A DNA stretch of 64,000 nucleotides from Nigerium sp. (GCA_016711325.1 JADJTH010000008.1:62001-126000); one strand, 5' to 3'; shown: positions 9,563 to 19,249, counted from the first letter of the stretch. The notes: a model not told the origin generated them from the sequence alone. A program made the numbers and translations.

Positions 9563-9671
9563 GAGGCAACCGCGTGGACAATCCCGGCCACCGCGGTGCC
9601 CGCATCCCTTAGGCTTCGGCTATTCCCTCGTCGACGAGGCACGAACACACGTCACACCCGTGAGGACGCAC

Positions 9672-11741
9672 ATGAACGCACTGCCCTGGGCCGACCTTGA
9701 CTCCAAGGCGGTCGACGCCGCCCGCGTGCTGGCGGCGGACGCGGTCGAGAAGGTCGGCAACGGCCATCCCGGCACCGCGATCTCCCTCGCGCCGGTCGCC
9801 TACCTGCTCTACCAGAAGGTGATGGCGGCCGATCCCGCCGATCCGCGCTGGCTGGGACGCGACCGCTTCGTGCTGTCCGCCGGGCATAGTTCGATGACCC
9901 AGTACGCACAGTTGTTCCTGGCGGGCTACGGGCTGGAGATGTCCGACCTCCAGAGCCTGCGGACGTGGGGCTCGCTGACGCCGGGCCACCCCGAGTTCGG
10001 CCTGACCAAGGGCGTCGAGTCCACGACCGGGCCGCTCGGCGCGGGCGTCGCCAACGCGGTGGGCTTCGCCATGTCGGCGCGCCACAGCCAGGAGCTGTAC
10101 GACCCCGAGGCCACCCCCGGCGAGTCGGTCTTCGACCATTTCGTCTACTGCATCGCCGGCGACGGCTGCATGCAGGAGGGCGTGTCGGGCGAGGCGTCGT
10201 CGTTGGCGGCGACGCAGAACCTGGGCAACCTGATCCTCTTCTACGACGACAACCGGATCTCGATCGAGGGCGACACCTCCATCGCGTTCTCCGAAGACGT
10301 CCAGGCCCGCTACGACGCGTACGGCTGGCACACCCAGCATGTCGATTTCACCAACGGCGGCGCGGGCTACGACGAGAAGCTCGACGAGCTGTACGCGGCG
10401 ATCGAGGCGGCCAAGGCCGTCACCGACCGCCCGTCGTTCATCAAGGTCACCACCGTCATCGGCTGGCCGCTGCCGACACTCGCCGGTCACCACAGCGTCC
10501 ACGGCGCGAAGCTCGGTGCCACCGAGATCAGCGCGCTGAAGGCCGAGCTCGGTTTCCCCGACGAGCCGTTCGCCGTCGACGACGAGATCGTCGCGTACGC
10601 GCGTGCGAATGCCGCGAAGCGCGCCACGGCCGCCCGCTCGGAGTGGGATCCCCGCTTCGAGGCGTGGCGCGCCGCCAACGCCGATCGGGCCGCCCTGCTC
10701 GATCGAGTCCTCGCCCGTGAGGTTCCCGCCGATCTCGACGCGGCCCTGCCCGTCTTCGCGCCCGGCTCGCTGGCCACGCGTGCGGCGTCCGGCAAGGTGC
10801 TCGCTGCCCTCGCGGAGGCGCTGCCCGAATTGTGGGGCGGCTCGGCCGACCTCGCCGGCTCCAACAACACCACGATGGCAGGGGTCGACTCCTTCATCCC
10901 GGCCGCGCGCAGCAGCCACGACTTCACGGGCGCCCCGGGCGGCCGGACGCTGCACTTCGGCATCCGCGAGCACGCGATGGGCAACATCGTCAACGCGATC
11001 GCCATGGACGGGCTCAGCCGCGCCTACGGTGGCACGTTCCTGGTGTTCTCCGACTACATGCGCACCACTCCCCGGTTGGCCGCGCTGTCGCACGCGCCGT
11101 CGATCTTCGTGTGGACCCACGACTCCATCGGCGTCGGCGAGGACGGCCCGACCCATCAGCCCATCGAGCACGTCATGAGCTTGCGGCTGATGCCGAACCT
11201 CGACGTGGTGCGTCCCGGTGACGCCAACGAGACCGCGCAGGCGTGGGCGCAGATCCTGCGCACGTCGAACCGTCCGGCGGCGCTCATCTTGTCGCGGCAG
11301 AACGTGACCACCTTCGACCGCTCGGAAGGATCGGGCTTCGCTCCGGCCGGCGGCGTCGCGAAGGGAGGCTACGTCCTGAAGGAGGCCGTCGCCGCTCCGC
11401 GCATCGTGTTCGTCGGAACGGGATCCGAGGTCGAGATCGCCGTGGCCGCCGCCGCGACCCTGGAATCCGAGGGCGTCCCCGCGCGCGTGGTCTCGCTGCC
11501 GTGCGTGGAGTGGTTCGCCGCGCAGAGCGACGAGTACCGCGAACAGGTGCTGCCGGCGGGCGTCCCCAAGATCGTCATCGAGGCCGGAACGACGATCGGC
11601 TGGAAAGACCTGCTCGGCGCCACCACCGAGGCCGTCGGCGTCGACCATTTCGGCGCGTCGGCGGCCGCCACCGTGCTGTACGAGAAGTTCGGCATCACCG
11701 CCGACGCCGCCATTGCCAAGGCGAAGGCGCTGCTCGCCTGA
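9672..11741 (+). CDS. tkt: transketolase
   Basis: The 689-residue length is usual for bacterial transketolase. The N-terminal thiamine diphosphate domain has GNGHPGT near 29-35 and GDGCMQEGVSGEA near 162. The pyrimidine-binding domain has GIREHAMG near 432 and DSIGVGEDGPTHQP near 485. It transfers two-carbon units between ketoses and aldoses in the pentose phosphate pathway. The start at 9672 is where family similarity begins; a longer upstream frame runs through the intergenic region and is rejected. A TAGGCT about 56 bases upstream may be its -10. Confidence 0.95.
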   Translation: MNALPWADLDSKAVDAARVLAADAVEKVGNGHPGTAISLAPVAYLLYQKVMAADPADPRWLGRDRFVLSAGHSSMTQYAQLFLAGYGLEMSDLQSLRTWGSLTPGHPEFGLTKGVESTTGPLGAGVANAVGFAMSARHSQELYDPEATPGESVFDHFVYCIAGDGCMQEGVSGEASSLAATQNLGNLILFYDDNRISIEGDTSIAFSEDVQARYDAYGWHTQHVDFTNGGAGYDEKLDELYAAIEAAKAVTDRPSFIKVTTVIGWPLPTLAGHHSVHGAKLGATEISALKAELGFPDEPFAVDDEIVAYARANAAKRATAARSEWDPRFEAWRAANADRAALLDRVLAREVPADLDAALPVFAPGSLATRAASGKVLAALAEALPELWGGSADLAGSNNTTMAGVDSFIPAARSSHDFTGAPGGRTLHFGIREHAMGNIVNAIAMDGLSRAYGGTFLVFSDYMRTTPRLAALSHAPSIFVWTHDSIGVGEDGPTHQPIEHVMSLRLMPNLDVVRPGDANETAQAWAQILRTSNRPAALILSRQNVTTFDRSEGSGFAPAGGVAKGGYVLKEAVAAPRIVFVGTGSEVEIAVAAAATLESEGVPARVVSLPCVEWFAAQSDEYREQVLPAGVPKIVIEAGTTIGWKDLLGATTEAVGVDHFGASAAATVLYEKFGITADAAIAKAKALLA

Positions 11742-11811
11742 GAAACGAGTTCCCGTTCGGGTGGGGTCGGCCCCTACCATGGAGATCGACACCACCTGAA
11801 CCAGGAGCGCC

Positions 11812-13575
11812 ATGTCCTCGATTCCTCCCGAGCCCCTCGCTCCTGAGCGCGCCCCGCGCAGGCGCCGGCGGGCCGTCGCGATCATCGTCGGAGCGATCGT
11901 GGTGGCCGTCGGCGGCGCGTACGGCGTCGCCTACGCGATGACGGGCCGGACGATGGCGCCGAACACCACGGTCGAAGGCGTGGCGCTCGGCGGCCTCACC
12001 GCCGAGCAGGCAGTCGCCAAGCTGGACGCCGAACTGGCCGAGCGCGCGCGGGCGCCGATCACGGTGACCGCCGCCGATCAGTGGCTCACCCGCACCCCGG
12101 CCGAATGGGGCCTGACCGTGGACGCCGAGGCGTCCGTCGCTGCCGCCGGCGTCGGCCGGAGCCTCAACCCGCTGTCGATCTGGGAGAACCTGGTCGGAGG
12201 CAGCGATCGCGAGGCCGTCATCGCGCGCAACGACGAACTGCTCTCCCACGGCATGACCGACCTCGGCCAGCTCGCGAACACCGATCCCACCGACGCGGCC
12301 CTCGCCATCGAGGAGGGTGCACCGAGCCTGACCGAGGCGGTCCCCGGGCGAGCGGTGGACGCGACCGCCACCGCCGACGCGCTCGCCGCCGCCTTCTTGG
12401 GGTCGACCGAGGTCGCGGCCGTCCTCGACGAGGTCGCCGCCGACGTCACCACCGACGAGGCGCAGACGGCGCTCGACAAGGTCGCCGTGCCGGCGCTCTC
12501 GGCGCCGGTGACCCTGAGCACCGGTGAGAAGTCCTTCGACGTCACTCCCACCATGATCGCCGCGGCGCTGACCTTCGAGGCGGCCGACGGTGTCCTCGTC
12601 CCGGTGCTCGACCCGGTCACTTTGACCGAGGAGGCGTCCGGCGCCATGGCGCGCCTGGGTATCAAGGAGCCCAAGAACGCCCGGTTCACCTTCAGCAACG
12701 GCAAACCGACGGTCGTACCGTCCGTCGACGGCACCGGCGTCGCGCCCGACGAACTCGTCGCCCAGGTCTCGGCCGCGATGCTCAAGGAGTCGGAGCGAAC
12801 GGGCACGGTGACGATCGCTCCACTTCAGGCGTCCTTCACCACCGAGATGGCGAACAAGGCCGGGGTGAAAGAGATCACCGGCGAGTTCACCACGCACTAC
12901 CCGGCCACCGCCTACCGCATCAACAACATCGGAAAGTCGGCGGGCCTGATCAACGGCACCTATGTGAAGCCCGGCGAAACCTTCAGCCTGAACGCGCTGC
13001 TCGGCCCGCGCACGATCGCCCGCGGCTGGATGGCCGGCGGGGCCATCGACGGCGGACGGGTCGTCGAGCGCATGGGCGGCGGCATCTCGCAGACCACGAC
13101 GACGCTGTTCAACGCGATCTTCTTCGCCGGCCTGGAGGACGTCTACCACAAGCCGCATTCGCTGTACTTCAGCCGCTACCCGGTCGGACGCGAAGCGACG
13201 CTCGACTACCACTCGGTCGACATGAAGTTCCGCAACGACTCGGGCCACGGCGTCCTGCTGCAGGCGTTCACCAACAACCCGGCCGTCGGCGGGCAGGGCT
13301 CGGTCACCGTTCGCGTCTGGTCGACCAAGGTCTACGACGTGAAGGCCACCGATCCGGTGCGGAGCGCCCCCCGCGCGCCCGGTCCGGCGATTCAGAACAA
13401 CTCCGAGGTGTGCAGCCCGCAGAGCGCCATGAGCGGCTTCCGCGTCGACTACAAGCGGTTGTTTTACAAGAACGGCGCGCTGGTCAAGACGGAACCGTTC
13501 CACTGGACCTACAACTCGCTCACCCCGGTGGTGTGCACCAACCCCAACGCGCGCGCCGACCGCATCGTTCGCTGA
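11812..13575 (+). CDS. VanW-family exported protein with peptidoglycan-binding-like domains
   Basis: A 587-residue protein. A basic N-terminus (RRRRR at 16-20) is followed by a membrane segment (about 22-45). Residues about 50-330 contain two repeats of the PG_binding_4 type, and about 350-480 a VanW domain with NIGKSAGLINGTYVKPGE, GGGISQ and SRYPVGREATL. It should be anchored with its bulk outside the membrane. VanW proteins are widespread in Gram-positive bacteria and their role at the wall is not settled; the name comes from vancomycin clusters and does not imply resistance. It is single-cistron with a terminator behind it. Confidence 0.85.
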   Translation: MSSIPPEPLAPERAPRRRRRAVAIIVGAIVVAVGGAYGVAYAMTGRTMAPNTTVEGVALGGLTAEQAVAKLDAELAERARAPITVTAADQWLTRTPAEWGLTVDAEASVAAAGVGRSLNPLSIWENLVGGSDREAVIARNDELLSHGMTDLGQLANTDPTDAALAIEEGAPSLTEAVPGRAVDATATADALAAAFLGSTEVAAVLDEVAADVTTDEAQTALDKVAVPALSAPVTLSTGEKSFDVTPTMIAAALTFEAADGVLVPVLDPVTLTEEASGAMARLGIKEPKNARFTFSNGKPTVVPSVDGTGVAPDELVAQVSAAMLKESERTGTVTIAPLQASFTTEMANKAGVKEITGEFTTHYPATAYRINNIGKSAGLINGTYVKPGETFSLNALLGPRTIARGWMAGGAIDGGRVVERMGGGISQTTTTLFNAIFFAGLEDVYHKPHSLYFSRYPVGREATLDYHSVDMKFRNDSGHGVLLQAFTNNPAVGGQGSVTVRVWSTKVYDVKATDPVRSAPRAPGPAIQNNSEVCSPQSAMSGFRVDYKRLFYKNGALVKTEPFHWTYNSLTPVVCTNPNARADRIVR

Positions 13576-13580
13576 ACGCG

Positions 13581-13606
13581 CGGCGAGGGCCGCGGGGTCC
13601 TCGCCG
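13581..13606. terminator. hairpin terminator between convergent genes
   Basis: CGGCGAGG (13581-13588) pairs perfectly with CCTCGCCG (13599-13606) over a 10-base loop. It follows the VanW gene by 5 bases and also lies downstream of the convergent gene ending at 13628. There is no U-tract. Confidence 0.5.
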
Positions 13607-13627
13607 TCTCAGCTCGGCGGGGCCGTT

Positions 13628-14203
13628 TCAGCTCGGCGGGGTGAGGTCCAGCGCGGTGAAGCCCGCGCCGGCGAGATGGCCCGCGACCGCCCGGTCGTCC
13701 TCGCGGACGCGCACCTGGACGCTGCGCGCGCCCATGCGGGTGGCCCACCACGCCGCGTCCACGAGCGTCGGCAGGGGGGCGGACGGTAGCGTCACCCACT
13801 CACCCTCGAAGCGCGCCCGGACGCCGCCCAGGTCGGCCCATGCCCCCCAGGCGGGGACGGACGCCGGTGGCGTCCGTCCGGCGAGCAGCGTGCTGATCCG
13901 CGCCACCCAGCACGAGCCGCTCGCGCCGGCGCGGTCCGCGAGCGCGTCCAGCAGGTGGCGCGGCGTCGATTCGGGGCGCCGCCCCAGGGCCACGCCGACC
14001 TGGCGGATCGCCTCCACGCCGGCCCGTGCCTGCGCGTGTTCGGTGCCGTGGCGGTCGACCACGGTGAGGGCGTCCGCCGACAGAGCGGTCACGAATCCGA
14101 TGACCTCGCGGCGCCCGGGGGCGTCGCCTGCGCGCAGGCTCACCCGCATGCCGACGGCGAGGCCGTCCCAGTACTCACCGGGTATGCCGACTGGCTGGGG
14201 CAC
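13628..14203 (-). CDS. short GNAT-like protein with N-terminal SH3-like barrel
   Basis: A 191-residue protein from GTG 14203, which has GGAGG 4 bases upstream. Residues 15-70 look like the SH3-like barrel at the front of some actinobacterial GNAT proteins (Rv0428c type). The end (DDRAVAGHLAGAGF) resembles the last helix and strand of a GNAT fold. The usual acetyl-CoA loop (R/Q-x-x-G-x-G/A) is not seen, so catalysis is doubtful. It is divergent from fdxA, and I recall GNAT genes beside fdxA in other actinobacteria. Moderate confidence it is a real gene, low for function. Confidence 0.5.
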   Translation of the reverse strand: MPQPVGIPGEYWDGLAVGMRVSLRAGDAPGRREVIGFVTALSADALTVVDRHGTEHAQARAGVEAIRQVGVALGRRPESTPRHLLDALADRAGASGSCWVARISTLLAGRTPPASVPAWGAWADLGGVRARFEGEWVTLPSAPLPTLVDAAWWATRMGARSVQVRVREDDRAVAGHLAGAGFTALDLTPPS

Positions 14204-14270
14204 GGGACCTCCGCGGTTGTATGGTTAGCGGGTATCCCCGGACCGGGGCCGCACTCAAGGAGCAGTATTC

Positions 14271-14591
14271 ATGACTTATGTGATCACCCAGGCCTGCGTC
14301 GATGTCAAGGACCTGGCGTGCGTCGAGGAGTGTCCCGTCGACTGCATCTACGAGGGTAACCGCATGCTGTACATCCACCCCGACGAGTGTGTGGACTGCG
14401 GCGCCTGCGAGCCCGTGTGCCCGGTCGAGGCCATCTACTACGAAGACGACGTGCCCGGCGACCAGAGCCAGTTCTACGACGCCAACGTGAAGTTCTTCGA
14501 CACCATCGGCAGCCCCGGCGGCGCCGCCCGCATGGGCAAGATCGACGCCGACCACCCGATTGTCGCGGCGCTCCCGCCCCAGGGCGAGTGA
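14271..14591 (+). CDS. fdxA: 7Fe ferredoxin FdxA ([3Fe-4S][4Fe-4S])
   Basis: A 106-residue ferredoxin. Two cysteine clusters near residues 9-24 (ACVDVKDLACVEECPVDC) and 39-50 (CVDCGACEPVCP) match the seven-iron FdxA type. The long C-terminal helical tail (YDANVKFFD) is also typical. It carries single electrons in the cytoplasm, for example to cytochrome P450s or oxidoreductases. AAGGAG lies at 14258-14263. Its stop overlaps the dapC start (GTGA), a pairing also found in mycobacteria. Confidence 0.95.
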   Translation: MTYVITQACVDVKDLACVEECPVDCIYEGNRMLYIHPDECVDCGACEPVCPVEAIYYEDDVPGDQSQFYDANVKFFDTIGSPGGAARMGKIDADHPIVAALPPQGE

Positions 14592-15697
14592 CCGGCGGGC
14601 TGTCGGGCAGGCTGCCCGACTTCCCGTGGGACACGATCGCGGCGGCGCGCAGGCGCGCGGGGGAGCACCCCGACGGGATCTGCGACCTGTCGATCGGGAC
14701 GCCGGTCGACCCGGTTCCCGAGGCGGGCGTCCGGGCACTGGCGGACTCCGCGGCCTCGTGGGCCGGGTATCCGACGGTGTGGGGGACCCCCGCGCTGCGG
14801 GCCGCCATCCGCGGCTACATGGAGCGACGCTGGCAGACGACGCCGTTGCGCGACGAGAACGTACTGCCGGTCGTCGGCACGAAGGAACTCGTCGCGCACC
14901 TGCCGCTGCAGCTCGGCATCGGCGCGGGTGATCTGGTCGTCATCCCGACCATGGCCTACCCGACCTACGAGGTCGGCGCGCGGATCGCGGGCGCCGACGT
15001 GCTCGCCACCGACGACCCCGGCGAGGCACGCGCGGCCAAGCCGGCGCTGATCTGGATCAACAGTCCCGGCAACCCGACCGGCGCGATCGCCTCGCCCGAG
15101 CTGCTGCGGGCCTGGGTGGACGCCGCCCGCGCGAGCGGTGCCGTGCTGGCGTCCGACGAGTGCTACGGCGAGTTCGGCTGGGACGCCGAACCCGCCTCGG
15201 TGCTGCGCCCCGACATCTGCGACGGCACCCCCGAGGGCTTGATCGCTGCTCACTCGCTGTCGAAGCGCAGCAACGTCGCCGGCTACCGCGCCGGCTTCCT
15301 CGCGGGCTGCTCCGGGCTGCTCGGCGAGCTGTTGGCCGTCCGCAGGCACGGCGGCCTCATGGTGCCTGGTCCCGTCCAGGACGCGATGACCGTGCTGCTC
15401 GGCGACCACGCCCACGTCGAAACCCAGCGTGAGCGCTATCTGGCCCGCCGGGCGGTGCTGCGCCCGGCGCTGGAGGCCGCCGGCTTCCGGATCGACCACT
15501 CCGAGGGTTCGCTGTACCTGTGGGCGCGCCGAGGCGACGAGTCGGGCCGCGAGATCGTGGGCTGGCTCGCCGAACGGGGCATCCTCGCCGCGCCCGGCGA
15601 CTTCTACGGACGCGCCGGACGATTCCACGTCCGCGTGGCGCTCACGGCCACGGACGAGCGGATCGCGAGCGCCGTGGCGCGGCTCGAAGCGGCATAG
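14588..15697 (+). CDS. dapC: succinyldiaminopimelate aminotransferase (actinobacterial DapC)
   Basis: A 369-residue class I PLP aminotransferase starting at GTG 14588, which overlaps the fdxA stop. SPGNPTG near 157 and SLSKRSN with the Schiff-base Lys near 224 are conserved; an Arg for substrate carboxylate is likely in the FHVRVAL segment near the end. It would transaminate N-succinyl-2-amino-6-ketopimelate in the succinylase branch of lysine/DAP synthesis. Placement right behind fdxA is the actinobacterial DapC context, and dapD and dapE lie within 6 kb. Confidence 0.9.
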   Translation: MTGGLSGRLPDFPWDTIAAARRRAGEHPDGICDLSIGTPVDPVPEAGVRALADSAASWAGYPTVWGTPALRAAIRGYMERRWQTTPLRDENVLPVVGTKELVAHLPLQLGIGAGDLVVIPTMAYPTYEVGARIAGADVLATDDPGEARAAKPALIWINSPGNPTGAIASPELLRAWVDAARASGAVLASDECYGEFGWDAEPASVLRPDICDGTPEGLIAAHSLSKRSNVAGYRAGFLAGCSGLLGELLAVRRHGGLMVPGPVQDAMTVLLGDHAHVETQRERYLARRAVLRPALEAAGFRIDHSEGSLYLWARRGDESGREIVGWLAERGILAAPGDFYGRAGRFHVRVALTATDERIASAVARLEAA

Positions 15698-15699
15698 CC

Positions 15700-17454
15700 A
15701 TGAAGCGGGACTATCGGGTCGAGCCACGCCGGGCCAGCGCGCAGCAGAGCCTGACGGACGCGTTCGGGCTGGTCGGCGGCCATCTGATCAGCCTGAAGGG
15801 GTTGTGGCCGCGGCGTTCGGACTATGCCGAGCTGCCCCGTACGTGGAGTCGAGATCTGCTGGCGGGCGTGACCGTCGGCGTCGTGGCACTGCCGCTGGCA
15901 CTCGGCTTCGGAGTGGCGTCGGGTGCGGGCGCCGCGGCCGGGCTCATCACCGCCGTCGTGGCCGGCATCGTCGCCGCCGTGTTCGGTGGCAGCCATCTTC
16001 AGGTGTCCGGCCCGACCGGTGCGATGACGGTCGTGCTGCTGCCGGTGATCGCTCAGTACGGCGTCCAGCAGGTGCCGCTGCTGGCGGTGATGGCCGGCGC
16101 CATGGTCGTGTTGATGGGTCTCACAGCCATGGGCCAGTCGATCGAGATGGTGCCGTTCCCCGTCGTCGAGGGCTTCACGACCGGCATCGGCGTGATCATC
16201 CTGCTGCAACAGCTTCCGCTGCTGCTCGGCGCGCCGAAGGGCGAGTCCGAGTCGACCCTGATGGCGACGCTCCAGACGCTGCAGCACACCGACTGGCCGG
16301 TCGCCGTCGCGCCGCTCGGTGTGGCGGCGCTGACCGTCCTGCTGCATCTGCCCGCCCTGCGGTACCCGAAGCTACCGATCTCGTTGATCGCGATCGCGGT
16401 GGCAACCGTCGTCGCCGAGGTCGCCGCGCTGCCCGTCGATCGGATCGGGGAACTGCCGCTCGGGCTGCCCGCGCCCGCACTGCCCAGCGTCGACTGGGAG
16501 ACGCTGCGGCATCTCGCCGCACCCGCCCTGGCCGTGGCCGCGCTGGCCGCGCTGGAGTCGTTGCTGGCGGCGCGGGTGGCCGACGGCATGGTTCCCGACA
16601 TCGGACGCACCCAGCCCGATCGTGAACTGGTCGGGCAGGGGCTGGCGAACGTGGCGTCCGGCCTGTTCGGCGGACTGCCCGCCACGGGTGCCATCGCACG
16701 GACCGCGGTCAACGTGCGTTCCGGCGCCCGCACCCGGCTGGCATCCCTGACCCATGCCGTGTTGCTGCTGGTGATCATGGCGGCCCTCGGTCCGATCGTC
16801 TCGAGGATCCCGTTGGCCGCCCTCGGCGGCGTGCTGGTCGTCGTCGCGTTCCGGATGATCGATCCTGGCGTGTTCCGGACGATCTTCCGGACCACCCGCG
16901 CCGACCGGAACACCTTCGTCCTGACCCTGCTGGCCACGGTGTTCCTCGACCTGGTGCTGGCGGTCCTCGTGGGTGTCGCGATGGCCGCCATGATGAGCCT
17001 GCGGCACATGGCGAAATACTCCATCGTGCGCCGCCAGTACCTGCCCGCCGACACACGCGAGGGTGTCATCGACTACACCCCCGACCGGGAGCATCTGCGC
17101 GACCGGGTGGCCATCTTCCGGGTGGACGGCGCCTTGTTCTACGGCGACGCGAACCGGTTCATCGAACTGGTCACCGGCGTCGAGAACGTCGATGTGGTGA
17201 TCATCCGCTTCCACCGGATGCAGATTCTGGACGCCTCGGGCGGCGAGGCGCTGAAGGACACGGTGCGCCAGCTGGGGCGCCGCGACATCGACGTCGTCGC
17301 GCAGGGAATGACCGCCGCCCAACTGCGCACGGTCGTCGCGGTCGATGCGTTCGACCCGGCGATGCACGTGGTCGAACTCTCCGAGGCGATCACCCGGGCC
17401 GAGGGACTGATCGCTGCCCGCGAGGCTCAGCGCGGCGGGGACGGCGTGATCTGA
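15700..17454 (+). CDS. SulP-family anion transporter with C-terminal STAS domain
   Basis: A 584-residue protein starting 2 bases after the dapC stop. Residues about 50-440 form the SulP membrane domain (10-14 segments; VALPLALGFGVASG near 65 and FGGSHLQVSGPTGAMTV near 96-112 are family landmarks). A STAS domain follows (about 465-575), with the DASGGEAL loop where anti-sigma antagonist homologues carry the regulatory serine. SulP proteins move sulfate, bicarbonate or dicarboxylates; the substrate is not readable. The last 28 bases overlap the convergent gene at 17427. Confidence 0.9.
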   Translation: MKRDYRVEPRRASAQQSLTDAFGLVGGHLISLKGLWPRRSDYAELPRTWSRDLLAGVTVGVVALPLALGFGVASGAGAAAGLITAVVAGIVAAVFGGSHLQVSGPTGAMTVVLLPVIAQYGVQQVPLLAVMAGAMVVLMGLTAMGQSIEMVPFPVVEGFTTGIGVIILLQQLPLLLGAPKGESESTLMATLQTLQHTDWPVAVAPLGVAALTVLLHLPALRYPKLPISLIAIAVATVVAEVAALPVDRIGELPLGLPAPALPSVDWETLRHLAAPALAVAALAALESLLAARVADGMVPDIGRTQPDRELVGQGLANVASGLFGGLPATGAIARTAVNVRSGARTRLASLTHAVLLLVIMAALGPIVSRIPLAALGGVLVVVAFRMIDPGVFRTIFRTTRADRNTFVLTLLATVFLDLVLAVLVGVAMAAMMSLRHMAKYSIVRRQYLPADTREGVIDYTPDREHLRDRVAIFRVDGALFYGDANRFIELVTGVENVDVVIIRFHRMQILDASGGEALKDTVRQLGRRDIDVVAQGMTAAQLRTVVAVDAFDPAMHVVELSEAITRAEGLIAAREAQRGGDGVI

Positions 17455-18293
17455 GCCGGGAACCGGATCGTCACGGTCGTCGCGTTGTCGGGCTCGCCCT
17501 CCCAGGCGGCGAAGGAATCGCGGGACGGCGTCCAGCTTCGCGCGCCCACCTCAACGCCGGCGGTGCCGTACACCGCGGTCGTGGCCACCGCCAGGTGCGC
17601 GGCGGCCCATGCCGCCCGTCCTGTGGCCGCCTTCACGGTGACCGCTTCCGGCGTGTGGGTGACCACCGTGCCGGCGGGGAGCGAACGCGTCAGGAACGCT
17701 GCCATGCCCGCCGGGTCGCCGGCCGGCGGGGTCCTGACGAGGCAACTGAAGGACGCCGGCGTCTCGCCGGTCAGCGAGCTTGCGATCCGGCGCGCGTTCT
17801 CGACGTGACGGGCGTACCCGCGGGGGTGACCACTGCGCTGCACCGCCTGGGCGACGTCGTTGACGTTGCCCGCCTGCCAGCCGTCCACCTGGAGCAGCGC
17901 ATCGAAGAACCTGTTGGTCGCGTAGACCGGATCCTGCACCTGCGTCTGCGTGCCCCACCCTTGAGACGGTCGCTGCTGGAACAGGCCCAGGGAGTCGCGA
18001 TCGCCGTAGTCGAGGTTGTGGATGCCGGACTCCTGATAGACCGTGGCCAGTGCGATGGTGGACGCCCGCGGCACGAGCTCGCGGTTGACGGCCACCCCGA
18101 CGATGATCGCGGCGTTGTGCGCCTGCTCCGTGTCCAGCGCCACGGACCTCTCGGCGACGCGCGCGAGGCACTGGTCTTGCAGGGGGAGCGGGGTCTTCTG
18201 GTAGCGGTAGAGCAGCGTCAGTCCGGCCACCATGCCCACCGCGATGATCGCGGTGATCAGCAGCCCGATGACGACCCGGCCGAGCGCCCTCAT
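17427..18293 (-). CDS. membrane-anchored lysozyme-like protein, function unknown
   Basis: A 288-residue protein with one N-terminal membrane segment (about 7-30), so mostly outside the cell. Residues about 75-130 resemble the lysozyme/transglycosylase-like fold of actinobacterial exported proteins: VYQESGIHNLDYGDRDS with a plausible catalytic Glu, then GLFQQRPSQGWG. The rest is unassigned. It starts 13 bases after dapD on the same strand with a GGGAG, so it is probably co-transcribed with dapD. A wall-related role would fit but is inference. Confidence 0.6.
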   Translation of the reverse strand: MRALGRVVIGLLITAIIAVGMVAGLTLLYRYQKTPLPLQDQCLARVAERSVALDTEQAHNAAIIVGVAVNRELVPRASTIALATVYQESGIHNLDYGDRDSLGLFQQRPSQGWGTQTQVQDPVYATNRFFDALLQVDGWQAGNVNDVAQAVQRSGHPRGYARHVENARRIASSLTGETPASFSCLVRTPPAGDPAGMAAFLTRSLPAGTVVTHTPEAVTVKAATGRAAWAAAHLAVATTAVYGTAGVEVGARSWTPSRDSFAAWEGEPDNATTVTIRFPAQITPSPPR

Positions 18294-18306
18294 CCGACTC
18301 CCGCGT

Positions 18307-19236
18307 TCAGTTGGCGTGCAGGACGGCCGTCAACTCGACGGTCTTGCCTGCACGCGGGCGGATCGCGACCGCGCCCGTCACCGAATCGCGGTAGAACAGC
18401 AACCCTGTCGCGCCCGACAGTTCGGCGGCCTTGATCACGCCGCCCTCGGGCAGCGACACCTTCGTGCCGGCCGTGACGTACAGACCCGCCTCGACGACGC
18501 AGTCGTCGCCGAGCGAGATGCCGATGCCGCTGTTGGCGCCGAGCAGGCAGCGTTCGCCGATCGAGATCTGCTCCTTGCCGCCGCCGGATAGGGTGCCCAT
18601 GATCGAGGCACCGCCGCCCACGTCGGAACCGTCTCCGACGACGACGCCCGCCGAGATGCGGCCCTCGACCATCGAGGCGCCGAGGGTGCCGGCGTTGAAG
18701 TTGACGAAGCCCTCGTGCATCACGGTGGTGCCCGCGGCGAGGTGGGCCCCGAGACGGACGCGGTCGGCATCGGCGATCCGGACGCCGCCGGGCACCACGT
18801 AGTCGACCATGCGCGGGAACTTGTCGACGCCGAACACGGTGACCGGCCCGCGAGCGCGCAGCGCCGCCCGGGTCGCCTCGAAACCCTCGACCGCGCAAGG
18901 CCCCGCCGAGGTCCACACGACGTTGGGCAGCACGGCGAAGAGGCCGTCGAGATTGAGCGTGCGCGGCGCGCACTGACGCGCCGACAGCAGGTGCAGGCGC
19001 AGGTAAGCGTCGGCGACCCCCGCCGGGGCGGCGTCCAGATCGACCTCGGTGAACACCACCTCGAGCGTGACACCGCGCACGTCGTCGCGACCGGCGGCCG
19101 CCACCAGCGACCCGGGCGCGGCCGAGTCGTCGGACGCCCCGAGCGTGGGGTCCGGGTACCACACGTCGAGAACCTCGCCCGACAGCGTCGTGGTGGCGAG
19201 GCCCCAGCCCCAGGCGGTGCGCGCAGTAGTCGTCAT
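18307..19236 (-). CDS. dapD: tetrahydrodipicolinate N-succinyltransferase (actinobacterial DapD)
   Basis: A 309-residue enzyme with a C-terminal left-handed beta-helix of hexapeptide repeats from about residue 150 (GAHLAAGTTV, GASMVEGRIS, GVVVGDGSDVGGGASIMG). The FVNFNAGTLG and KEQISIGERCLLGANSGIG segments match mycobacterial-type DapD. It succinylates tetrahydrodipicolinate using succinyl-CoA. The ATG at 19236 is where similarity starts and lies 7 bases after TATCCT, suggesting a leaderless mRNA. The longer frame upstream crosses the neighbouring gene and is rejected. Confidence 0.93.
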   Translation of the reverse strand: MTTTARTAWGWGLATTTLSGEVLDVWYPDPTLGASDDSAAPGSLVAAAGRDDVRGVTLEVVFTEVDLDAAPAGVADAYLRLHLLSARQCAPRTLNLDGLFAVLPNVVWTSAGPCAVEGFEATRAALRARGPVTVFGVDKFPRMVDYVVPGGVRIADADRVRLGAHLAAGTTVMHEGFVNFNAGTLGASMVEGRISAGVVVGDGSDVGGGASIMGTLSGGGKEQISIGERCLLGANSGIGISLGDDCVVEAGLYVTAGTKVSLPEGGVIKAAELSGATGLLFYRDSVTGAVAIRPRAGKTVELTAVLHAN

Positions 19237-19243
19237 GGCGACC

Positions 19244-19249
19244 AGGATA
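19244..19249 (-). promoter_or_regulatory. leaderless -10 (TATCCT) for dapD
   Basis: On the minus strand TATCCT ends 7 bases before the dapD ATG. The 38-base gap to the preceding gene holds no ribosome-binding site. Confidence 0.6.

Noticed and set aside
13609..13641. 14-base direct repeat (TCAGCTCGGCGGGG) at 13609-13622 and 13628-13641
   Set aside because: A short duplication over the stop codon of the GNAT-like gene; most likely a slippage product without function.
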